Below, in pieces: positions 1 through 6,373 of a stretch of 10,990 nt of DNA. The position numbers and the translations under genes were made by a program. Below the pieces are notes generated by a model, which was not told the DNA's origin, searched no databases, and was given only the letters and a program-made list of their open reading frames with translations. Each line of letters opens with the position of its first letter. The first letter of the stretch is position 1. The stretch lies in the NCBI GenBank assembly GCA_027450105.1, contig DAIDKJ010000031.1, forward strand, positions 1 to 10,990, given 5' to 3'. This DNA is from Ferrovum sp. GTDB lineage: Bacteria; Pseudomonadota; Gammaproteobacteria; Burkholderiales; Ferrovaceae.

Positions 1-1678
1 CCTTCTCAAGAATGACTTCCACAACCACGGGCACCGAGTATTTTCGTGCCATGGCTTGGGCTTCTATCAAGGTTGAGCCGATCTTTTCCGGATCGGTCAC
101 GCGCAATGATTTGCATCCCAAGCCCTGAACCACTGCCTGATGATCAACACCATAGGCGCTCAGTCCTGGTTCGCTCACATTTTGATTTTCAAAGGCCAGT
201 TGCACGCAATAATCCATGTCAAATCCCCGTTGGCTTTGGCGTATCAGCCCAAGATAGCTGTTATTTACCAGGACTTGCACATACGGCAAACGGAATTGTG
301 CGCCCACAGCCAGTTCTTCAATCATGAATTGAAAATCATAATCTCCCGAGAGCCCCACCACATTGCTCGAGGGATCTGCGGCCACTACCCCCAAAGCGGC
401 CGGGATCGTCCAGCCCAGAGGGCCTGCCTGCCCACAGTTGATCCATTGTCGCGGGCCGTAGACGTGCAGGAATTGAGCCCCGGCAATCTGCGACAGGCCA
501 ATGGTGGTGACATAAATCGTGTCGCGCCCCAAGACCTTGTTCATTTCCTCATACACGCGCATGGGTTTGATCGGGGTTTGCGTATAATGGCTTTTGCGAT
601 GCATGAGTCTTTTGCGTTCGGCACAGCGATAAGACCAGTCCTCAAACCCTTTTAGCTTACCAGCAGCCTTGCGTTCCCGTGCAATCTGAACAAACAACTG
701 GAGTGCTGACCTGGCATCGCTGACAATACCGAAGTCGGGCATGAAAACCCGTCCAATCTGGGTTGGTTCGATGTCCACGTGTACAAATCGTCGCCCCCGG
801 GTATAGACTTCGGTGGATCCGGTATGACGATTGGCCCAACGATTGCCAATACCGAGCACGAAATCACTGGCCAAGAGGGTGGCGTTACCATAACGATGAC
901 TGGTTTGCAGACCACACATGCCTGCCATGAGCGGATGATCGTCGGGGATGCTGCCCCAGCCCATCAGAGTAGGAATGACCGGAACGCCCACCAATTCGGC
1001 AAACTCCACGAGCAGGTCACTGGCATCGGCGTTGATGATGCCGCCACCGGCCACAATCAACGGTTTTTCGGCGGCATAGAGCATGTCCAGGGCTTTTTCG
1101 ATCTGCTTGCGGCTGGCGCTGGGCTTGTAAACAGGTAACGGCTCGTAGGTGTCGATGTCGAATTCGATGTCGGCCATTTGTACATCAAAGGGCAGGTCGA
1201 TCAACACCGGCCCGGGACGTCCTGAACGCATGAGGTGAAAGGCCTGTTGAAAGGTTTGCGGTACTTGCGCCGGCTCGCGCACGGTAACACTCCATTTGGT
1301 GACAGGCTTGGCAATGGATTCGATATCCACTGCCTGAAAGTCTTCCTTGTAGAGTCTGGAGCGGGGTGCTTGTCCCGTAATGCATAAAATGGGAATGCTA
1401 TCCGCGCTGGCGGAATACAGTCCGGTGATCATGTCGGTGCCGGCCGGGCCGGAGGTTCCGATACACACTCCGATATTGCCCGCCTTGGCCCGGGTGAATC
1501 CTTCGGCCATGTGCGAGGCGCCTTCCACATGGCGGGCCAGAATGTGAGTGATGGATTGACGCTCGCGCAAGGCGGCATACAGGGGGTTGATGGCCGCGCC
1601 AGGAACACCAAAGGCATTGGTAATTCCTTCCTTTTCCATCACCAGCACAGCAGCCATTACAGCTTTCATCGTGGCCAT
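1..1678 (-). CDS. gcl: Glyoxylate carboligase (tartronate-semialdehyde synthase), 3' end cut by window edge
   Basis: This is a thiamine-diphosphate enzyme that condenses two glyoxylates into tartronate semialdehyde plus CO2, feeding glycerate formation in the cytoplasm. I translated 559 codons without a frameshift; the E. coli enzyme has 593, so about 34 C-terminal residues lie outside the window. The N-terminus reads MATMKAV and aligns without gaps to E. coli Gcl. Residues 49-54 read RHVEGA: Val51 replaces the catalytic glutamate of most ThDP enzymes, which is the hallmark of Gcl as opposed to acetolactate synthase. Further matches are GTSGPAGTDMITGLYSASAD, the FAD/ThDP-family middle domain, and a ThDP/Mg motif that starts GDYDFQF and ends LVNN. 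The start is supported by GGAGGT (minus strand, 1685-1690) six bases upstream. A LysR gene diverges from it. The usual partners hyi, glxR and glycerate kinase would lie beyond the left edge, if present. The identity is very secure. Confidence 0.96.
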   Translation of the reverse strand, partial: MATMKAVMAAVLVMEKEGITNAFGVPGAAINPLYAALRERQSITHILARHVEGASHMAEGFTRAKAGNIGVCIGTSGPAGTDMITGLYSASADSIPILCITGQAPRSRLYKEDFQAVDIESIAKPVTKWSVTVREPAQVPQTFQQAFHLMRSGRPGPVLIDLPFDVQMADIEFDIDTYEPLPVYKPSASRKQIEKALDMLYAAEKPLIVAGGGIINADASDLLVEFAELVGVPVIPTLMGWGSIPDDHPLMAGMCGLQTSHRYGNATLLASDFVLGIGNRWANRHTGSTEVYTRGRRFVHVDIEPTQIGRVFMPDFGIVSDARSALQLFVQIARERKAAGKLKGFEDWSYRCAERKRLMHRKSHYTQTPIKPMRVYEEMNKVLGRDTIYVTTIGLSQIAGAQFLHVYGPRQWINCGQAGPLGWTIPAALGVVAADPSSNVVGLSGDYDFQFMIEELAVGAQFRLPYVQVLVNNSYLGLIRQSQRGFDMDYCVQLAFENQNVSEPGLSAYGVDHQAVVQGLGCKSLRVTDPEKIGSTLIEAQAMARKYSVPVVVEVILEK

Positions 1679-1774
1679 TCAGAGACCTCCTTGTCCAAGG
1701 TTGTTGTCGGGTGCGTTACCAGTTGTACCCAGTGTGGCGGAAAGAGGGTGATCCACGGAAGTGGGGCGCCGGGC

Positions 1775-1798
1775 ATTATGCCTATTCTGCTATGGAAT
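1775..1798. promoter_or_regulatory. Candidate LysR box and -10 element in the gcl/lysR divergent region
   Basis: Positions 1784-1798 read ATTC-N7-GAAT, a perfect dyad that also fits the T-N11-A rule for LysR-family operators. On the minus strand, CATAAT at 1775-1780 is a 5/6 match to a -10 hexamer for gcl, about 97 bases before its start codon. No good -35 stands 17 bases upstream of it, as expected for an activator-dependent promoter. The dyad falls inside the spacer of that putative promoter, so it may instead serve autoregulation of the lysR gene. Known: LysR regulators usually bind such boxes between themselves and a divergent target. Inferred: this one controls gcl. Confidence 0.4.
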
Positions 1799-1850
1799 GG
1801 CCTTTGTCCTGATTGGACGCACGCGCCCGGATATGGTCTACTTCACCCTC

Positions 1851-2768
1851 ATGGACCGCTTACAGGCCTTGAGGCTATTCCTTCGTGTGGTGGATCTGGG
1901 CTCCTTCAGCAAGGCTGCCAGGGATTTGGGGATTGGCCAGCCGTCAGCCACCAAACAGGTGGCACAGATGGAGAAAAGAATGGGTGCGCGGCTTTTGCAT
2001 CGCACCACTCATGGGGTATCCCTGACGGAAATTGGGGCGCTGTACTATGACAAGTGCAAACTGATTGCCCACCATCTGGATGAAGCCGAGTCAGTGGCCA
2101 CGCTGTTGCAGTCACAATTTCAGGGCGCATTGCGCGTGAGTACCTCGGTGGCTTTTGGACGGCGGGTATTGGCTCCTCTGGTGATGCGTTTTCTCAAGGA
2201 CAACCCCAAGCTGCAGATTGATTTGAATTTTGAGGATCGTTTTGTGAATCTGGTGGAGCAAGGGGTGGACGTGGCCATTCGTATTGGGCCCCTCGCCGAT
2301 TCCACCCTGGGGGCTCGTTATCTGGGCCTCAATCCCTGGGTGGTCGTGGCCTCCGACGACTATCTTGGGCGGCGGGGTGTCCCGTTGACTCCTGCCGATT
2401 TGATGCATCACGAGGCACTGATCTACAGCACGGTTCAGGGTGACGCACGTTGGAATTTCATTGGGCCAGAGGGGCAATCTGCTCAGGTTCCGGTCAGGGG
2501 TCCCTTGCGCTCCAACAGCCTGACAGCCCTGCTGGATGCGGCCTGTGGCGGGATGGGAATTGTTCTGCTGCCCTGGTATGTGGCGCATCCGTCCGTGGGT
2601 CTTGGTCTGGTGAAACCCGTTTTGACGGATTGGTCCTTGCCAGCGCAGGAGATTCACGCCGTATATCCTTCCCCTAGACTCGTGCCTGCCAAGGTGATGG
2701 GTTTTGTGGAATGGCTGCAGACCCAGTTTGGAGAATGCTGGTGGCAGGAAGACCGCGGCACAGAATAG
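1851..2768 (+). CDS. LysR-family transcriptional regulator, probable gcl regulator
   Basis: This is a 305-residue LysR-type regulator. Residues 1-60 form the winged helix-turn-helix (start MDRLQALRLFLRVVDLGSF, then SKAARDLGIGQPSATKQV), followed by the linker helix and a periplasmic-binding-protein-like effector domain from about residue 90 to 290. The effector half resembles the CrgA/DhcR-type group, which does not reveal the ligand. The frame stays open upstream to a GTG at 1761 and has ATGs at 1797 and 1833, but family alignment starts at MDRLQ, so I chose 1851; no strong Shine-Dalgarno site backs any of these. It is transcribed away from gcl across a 172-base region with a LysR-box candidate, so control of gcl with glyoxylate or a related metabolite as co-inducer is the natural guess, not shown. 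The stop codon lies in the loop of a GC-rich hairpin (2753-2774). Confidence 0.9.
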   Translation: MDRLQALRLFLRVVDLGSFSKAARDLGIGQPSATKQVAQMEKRMGARLLHRTTHGVSLTEIGALYYDKCKLIAHHLDEAESVATLLQSQFQGALRVSTSVAFGRRVLAPLVMRFLKDNPKLQIDLNFEDRFVNLVEQGVDVAIRIGPLADSTLGARYLGLNPWVVVASDDYLGRRGVPLTPADLMHHEALIYSTVQGDARWNFIGPEGQSAQVPVRGPLRSNSLTALLDAACGGMGIVLLPWYVAHPSVGLGLVKPVLTDWSLPAQEIHAVYPSPRLVPAKVMGFVEWLQTQFGECWWQEDRGTE

Positions 2769-2811
2769 CCGCGGCGATGAATGATCACGATCATCTGTTC
2801 TTTATTTTTTT
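2753..2811 (+). terminator. Possible terminator region of the lysR gene
   Basis: A 7-bp GC stem (CCGCGGC at 2753-2759 with GCCGCGG at 2768-2774) has the lysR stop codon in its 8-base loop. A weak second hairpin follows (ATGAT-CACG-ATCAT, 2781-2794), then a T-rich run at 2796-2811 (TGTTCTTTATTTTTTT). The T-run is at the right distance for the second hairpin, but that stem is short and AT-rich, so efficiency is doubtful. It reads correctly only for plus-strand transcription. Confidence 0.4.
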
Positions 2812-2813
2812 CA

Positions 2814-2862
2814 CCGCCAATCATCATTCCATGAAGGGGGCATTCATGGAATGATGAGGCGG
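2814..2862. repeat. Strong inverted repeat (20-bp stem) between convergent genes
   Basis: TCATCATTCCATGAA (2821-2835) is perfectly mirrored by TTCATGGAATGATGA (2843-2857) around a 7-base loop, GGGGGCA. After a 2-base AA bulge the stem extends by five more pairs, CCGCC (2814-2818) with GGCGG (2858-2862). It sits 6 bases past the phosphatase stop codon and just beyond the lysR T-run. Neither side has a T-run in the proper place for an intrinsic terminator: the only T-run lies upstream of it on the plus strand. It may stabilise or separate the two convergent transcripts, or be a copy of a small dispersed repeat. Confidence 0.75.
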
Positions 2863-2868
2863 GGGATC

Positions 2869-3549
2869 TCAGGGTTTTGCCCCAGGGCTGCCCCACCATT
2901 TGGACAGTCGCGGTGACTGGATTCTTGGCGGGACGCTCTCATAGTGGGATACGTCATTAAAAAGGCGCAGTCGTGGGCGCACTTCGTTCATGAAGTCGAG
3001 GATGGTCAGCGCTGCAGGGCTTTGATCGAGTCTGTCGCGATAACTGCGCATATCAAATCCCAGTAGACTTGTTATTAAAAGACGATTGGTGCCCTTGTGG
3101 GAGACGATCAGGACATTTCGATGGCGGTGTGTATCCATGATGCGACGAAACAATGGCAATACCCGGTTAATGACATTCACGCCCGATTCCCCTCCAACTG
3201 GGGCCATGGTGAACGGGTCCTCTTGCCAGATGGCATATTCCTCGGCGTAATCGCGTTCCACTTCAAATCGGGTAAGCCCCTCCCAGTGACCATAGTCAAT
3301 TTCGCGCAAGCCGGATTCTGGAATGGGGGTCAGACGGTGAGGTCCTGCAAGGATGCGTGCAGTCTCCATGGTGCGGATCAACGGGCTGGCATACACGGCA
3401 TCCAGCGGTTCATGTTGCAACCGGGAAGCCAGTGCAGACACCTGCGAGCGTCCTTCGTCCGAGAGTAATACGTCGGAGGAACCGGCAAAACGATCCTCTG
3501 CGGTGAGTGAAGTGGATCCGTGACGGACCAGATAGATACGAGTGGGCAT
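2869..3549 (-). CDS. Histidine phosphatase (RHG/phosphoglycerate-mutase-like) family protein
   Basis: This is a 226-residue cytoplasmic protein of the histidine phosphatase superfamily. The phosphate pocket is complete: R9-H10-G11 (LVRHGS) with H10 the phospho-accepting nucleophile, R59 in ASPLIRTMETA, acid E83 in GLREIDYGHWEG, and H151 in IVSHKGTNR. The sequence does not settle the substrate. Related proteins include alpha-ribazole-phosphate phosphatase (CobC), cofactor-dependent phosphoglycerate mutases and sugar-phosphate phosphatases, and no cobalamin genes are near. A GGAG Shine-Dalgarno site lies about 8 bases before the ATG. It follows dabA on the same strand after 228 bases, so it could be read from the dab promoter, but the hairpin and T-tracts in the gap argue for separate or reduced expression. 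A role in phosphoglycolate or phosphoglycerate metabolism would suit the setting but is a guess. Confidence 0.88.
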   Translation of the reverse strand: MPTRIYLVRHGSTSLTAEDRFAGSSDVLLSDEGRSQVSALASRLQHEPLDAVYASPLIRTMETARILAGPHRLTPIPESGLREIDYGHWEGLTRFEVERDYAEEYAIWQEDPFTMAPVGGESGVNVINRVLPLFRRIMDTHRHRNVLIVSHKGTNRLLITSLLGFDMRSYRDRLDQSPAALTILDFMNEVRPRLRLFNDVSHYESVPPRIQSPRLSKWWGSPGAKP

Positions 3550-3564
3550 TGTAGGATCTCCAAT

Positions 3565-3588
3565 AAAAAAATGCTGCAGTCAAAAAAA
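3565..3588. repeat. Twin A7 tracts ahead of the phosphatase gene
   Basis: Two runs of seven A (3565-3571 and 3582-3588) flank a CTGCAG palindrome, 17 bases apart start to start. On the minus strand they are T7 runs just upstream of the phosphatase ribosome-binding site. The first run met by dab read-through is preceded by a tiny GACC-GCAA-GGTT stem, so it could act as a weak terminator or attenuator. Intrinsic DNA bending is the alternative. Confidence 0.35.
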
Positions 3589-3660
3589 TCTGAACCTTGC
3601 GGTCGTACCAGCTGCGAAGCTCCGGATGAAACGATGGGCTGTCACTGAGCTGTGTGCGGA

Positions 3661-3737
3661 TTCCACGTCAAATTTTCCTGTGATTCCAGAGTGGCGTAGA
3701 GAGTTTCAGCTGGAATCGCCGGACAAATTCCGTGGAA
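3661..3737. repeat. Long imperfect inverted repeat in the dabA-phosphatase spacer
   Basis: The outer arms TTCCACG (3661-3667) and CGTGGAA (3731-3737) pair perfectly. Moving inward, short matched blocks separated by single mismatches pair 3670-3678 with 3721-3729. The inner arms GATTCCAG (3682-3689) and CTGGAATC (3710-3717) pair perfectly around a 20-base loop. One asymmetric bulge (TC against C) explains the whole register, giving about 22 Watson-Crick pairs. It is not followed by a T-run on either side. It fills the centre of the 228-base spacer, where no convincing gene is visible. It may be an mRNA-stability or attenuation element of the dab transcript, or a small dispersed palindrome. Confidence 0.65.
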
Positions 3738-3775
3738 AACGCAAGTTGTAGTGTCGATGACGCATCGAGGGACAT
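3668..3775 (-). CDS. Possible 35-residue ORF coupled to the end of dabA
   Basis: An ATG lies two bases after the dabA stop codon, with AGAGG seven bases before it, as in translational coupling. The product would be 35 residues (MSLDASSTLQLAF at the N-terminus), basic and mildly amphipathic, with no recognised family. It runs through the long inverted repeat, which may account for the open frame by chance. I list it only because its position and ribosome-binding site are good; it is more likely not a gene. Confidence 0.15.
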   Translation of the reverse strand: MSLDASSTLQLAFSTEFVRRFQLKLSTPLWNHRKI

Positions 3776-3777
3776 GG

Positions 3778-6327
3778 TCAGACCTCTACGTGCCGAATGT
3801 GCCATCCTTCGCACGTGCGTTGAAGGATCTGTTTGTCTTGCAGGCACCATAGGTGCAGCCAACCGTTGAAGAGCAAGTTGCGCAGCACCTGATGCCGTTG
3901 CAGCACTTGGTCAATTGCTTCCTTGGAAGCCTCGATCGCTACGGTAAGCCTTAAGGGTTCATGCACCCAGCGATGGCCATCGTGAAGAGATTGGCGTGCG
4001 AGTCCAATGCGCAAATCTCCGCCGTTCCCCTCGAATACACCAATACGGCCACCGACCACGTTGTGCAGCAGCTTGTTGCCGCCGCCTAGCCGGTCCGGCT
4101 CACAGGTGGAGGCGTGGTACTGCCAGTTGATCCAGTGGGCCACCAGCAGCGGTCCGGTCATCAGTTGTACCAGAATGCTTGCGTCAGCATCGTTGGAAGC
4201 CTCATAGTCCTGCAGAAAACAACGCCCATCAAGTGCTCTGCCGCGGGTGCGGGAGCGAGGGGCGATGATGAAGGCGGCATTGCCGGCCAGTCCCCATTCC
4301 GGGCGGGTCTGGGCGCCGTCATTGGCGCGCTGGCGCAGGCGGGACAACAACTGGGTCTGCCCGTCGCCCGGATTCAGGCCCAGGGCAGGTGCACGCCGTC
4401 TTCGCAGTTGATCGCAAGCCTGGTGGAATGCAGCCTGTACACGCGGCCATTGAGCCGGTATGCCATCAGGCAGGAGGTCGAGATCAAACCACTCCAGTTC
4501 GTCGGTTGTGGTGTTGTGCAAACCTGCAACGAAAACTGTTGCTCCCGGTATCGAAATGCCTTTGGAGGCCAAACCGTTGCGTACTGCAGAATCGTTGAGC
4601 AGCAAAGCAAGCGCCCGGGCATTTACTTCACCGGTTTGCCCACAGCAAGCCCCGCAGTCCAGGGAGGCTGCATGGGCGTTGTTGCTGGATTGGCTGCCAT
4701 GACCCACCAGAAGCACTATCGGCGCGAGCCGCTGCGCGAGCCCCAGGGCATGCAGGATTTGGGCAGCCAACGCAACCTTGGCGTCAACATCCAGCCCTGT
4801 AATCTGCGGTCGACAAGTGGCGTGATAGCGAGCCGGCAGTCCGGCAAGGTCGAGTCGTGTCCTGGCTTTTCTGGAAGGCATCAGCCATTGGCAAAGGGTG
4901 GCCAGATATCCCAATCCGGCCGCTTCCACATAGGAAAATGCAGCACCCGGCCAGCGGCTGGGGGTAAGCCCCCGCTCCATCAAACCGAGCCGATCCCGCC
5001 TGGCCTGACTGGCTGTCTGCTGCAGCTCACAATCCCTGTTGCCTTGGGCCGTGGGGGGGGAAATGATCCGGTCGGAAACCTCCAGGGTTGGCGCAAACAG
5101 GCCGGGCAGTTGCGGTCGTCTTGCCTGGGTTGCCAGGGGTGTGTAGGCTAGCGGCAGACCGAAGAATCCGGCAAATCCGATGGTCTGCATGCCAGGCCAC
5201 GCGGCTTCGAGGGCATGACGTAGCGGCTCGCTGCGCACATCGATGCAAAAAACCGCCTGCGCTGCGGGCGCTTGTTGTGTCGTGTCGTTTTTTGCCACCA
5301 GAAGTATTTTTGCCAGCTGTCTTTGATAGCCGGACTCCAGGGCGATTTGCCAGACCTCGTCGATCAGTAACGCCTCTTCAGCTTCCTTGAGTCGCTCGGG
5401 TGCTTGGCTCCATTCTCTCTGTAGTGATTGCAATGCCTGCTCAGTGGCCAAATCATCCTTGCATTCCAGCAACAAAATGCCCCAGGCCAGTCGAATGGCC
5501 AGCAGTTCCCGCAATGGGGCGTATCCTCGTCCATTCAGACGGGTCTGCCAGCCCAGATAGGCACACCAGGATGCCCAGCCGTTGACGGTGAGCAATACGG
5601 CTTCCAGGTACTCGGCCCATAATGACTGTGGTAATCCCAAACGCTGCAATACCCAGTGTTCAGCCTCTTGCGCAGTCGTGGGCACTGCATCGACTACCTG
5701 TCCCAGGTGGGGCAGGCCCATCAGGAAGCCAATGCCATGATCGTGCTGCAACGTGTCGCGCCAGAATGCATATAAACCTTGTGATCGTTCGGGCTGCCAG
5801 TCTGCCTGATACGCGTCGAAGTAGGCGGCACAGGTCTGGCTGATCTGATGGGTGATGGCCTGGCGCCAGGGCAAATGCTTACGGCGTTGTGGATCGTTGT
5901 CCAACACATCGAACAACAAGGGAAGCGGCCGAATCAGCGAGGGCCTATGCAAGGCATCGTGGCATTGAGAATCGCTCAATCCCGCCGACTGTGCTGCGGG
6001 AAGACTCGCCAAGGCAAGCCCAAGGTCCTCCTGATTGATCCGGCCTGCATTCCAGGCCTGCAGCAGGATGTCGCGGGAAGGAAATACCCGGATCCCTCCT
6101 AATACCGCCATACGCGCAGCCACCTGACGCAGTGGCATGCCGATGCGCGCCCAATGTGGGTTGACGGCGATGGCCTGATCCAGTGGCCAGGATGGAGCAA
6201 TGGCCCCGCATGCCTGATTGCAGGCTGCATCGATCTGGTGGTTCAACGGCATGTCCTGAGTGGATGCGATTTTGGTGAGGGCCAAAACTTTCTTGATGAT
6301 TTCAGCGTTGTCATGCAAGGCGTTCAT
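3778..6327 (-). CDS. dabA: DabA, zinc-containing subunit of the DAB inorganic-carbon uptake system (DUF2309/UPF0753)
   Basis: DabA is the cytoplasmic, membrane-associated partner of DabB. It carries a beta-carbonic-anhydrase-like zinc site thought to hydrate CO2 in one direction, driven by ion flow through DabB, so that bicarbonate builds up for Rubisco. The protein is 849 residues. The zinc and active-site positions known from Halothiobacillus neapolitanus DabA are all present: C361 and D363 in AVFCIDVRSE, H543 in LLVGHGSQ, and C558 in SLDCGACCGQ. H543 and C558 are 15 apart, as in that homologue. The N-terminal WPLDQAIAVNPHW block is also typical of the family. The frame is open upstream into dabB, but AAGGAG six bases before the ATG at 6327 fixes the start. 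It lies 46 bases after dabB, surely in one operon. No frameshift or missing key residue was seen. Confidence 0.96.
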   Translation of the reverse strand: MNALHDNAEIIKKVLALTKIASTQDMPLNHQIDAACNQACGAIAPSWPLDQAIAVNPHWARIGMPLRQVAARMAVLGGIRVFPSRDILLQAWNAGRINQEDLGLALASLPAAQSAGLSDSQCHDALHRPSLIRPLPLLFDVLDNDPQRRKHLPWRQAITHQISQTCAAYFDAYQADWQPERSQGLYAFWRDTLQHDHGIGFLMGLPHLGQVVDAVPTTAQEAEHWVLQRLGLPQSLWAEYLEAVLLTVNGWASWCAYLGWQTRLNGRGYAPLRELLAIRLAWGILLLECKDDLATEQALQSLQREWSQAPERLKEAEEALLIDEVWQIALESGYQRQLAKILLVAKNDTTQQAPAAQAVFCIDVRSEPLRHALEAAWPGMQTIGFAGFFGLPLAYTPLATQARRPQLPGLFAPTLEVSDRIISPPTAQGNRDCELQQTASQARRDRLGLMERGLTPSRWPGAAFSYVEAAGLGYLATLCQWLMPSRKARTRLDLAGLPARYHATCRPQITGLDVDAKVALAAQILHALGLAQRLAPIVLLVGHGSQSSNNAHAASLDCGACCGQTGEVNARALALLLNDSAVRNGLASKGISIPGATVFVAGLHNTTTDELEWFDLDLLPDGIPAQWPRVQAAFHQACDQLRRRRAPALGLNPGDGQTQLLSRLRQRANDGAQTRPEWGLAGNAAFIIAPRSRTRGRALDGRCFLQDYEASNDADASILVQLMTGPLLVAHWINWQYHASTCEPDRLGGGNKLLHNVVGGRIGVFEGNGGDLRIGLARQSLHDGHRWVHEPLRLTVAIEASKEAIDQVLQRHQVLRNLLFNGWLHLWCLQDKQILQRTCEGWHIRHVEV

Positions 6328-6373
6328 GATGCTCTCCTTCAGCAAGGACTCTTGATGGGGTATCGGTGCGCAC

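Noticed and set aside
1..1678. Reading of gcl as acetolactate synthase large subunit
   Set aside because: Residue 51 is valine, not the catalytic glutamate, and the sequence follows E. coli Gcl closely along its length; no ilvN-like small subunit adjoins.
2112..2657. 181-codon frame antisense to the first lysR gene
   Set aside because: Composition rich in His, Gln and Pro, typical of a non-coding frame; the plus-strand LysR is unambiguous.
2821..2857. CRISPR-like or attachment-site repeat
   Set aside because: A single palindrome with no spaced copies and no integrase or cas genes in the window.
3627..3751. Short basic frame on the plus strand in the dabA-phosphatase spacer
   Set aside because: No ribosome-binding site, no homology, and it runs through the long palindrome.
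4114..5151. 345-codon open frame on the plus strand opposite dabA
   Set aside because: Antisense shadow of dabA; no recognisable domain and dabA is fully supported on the other strand.
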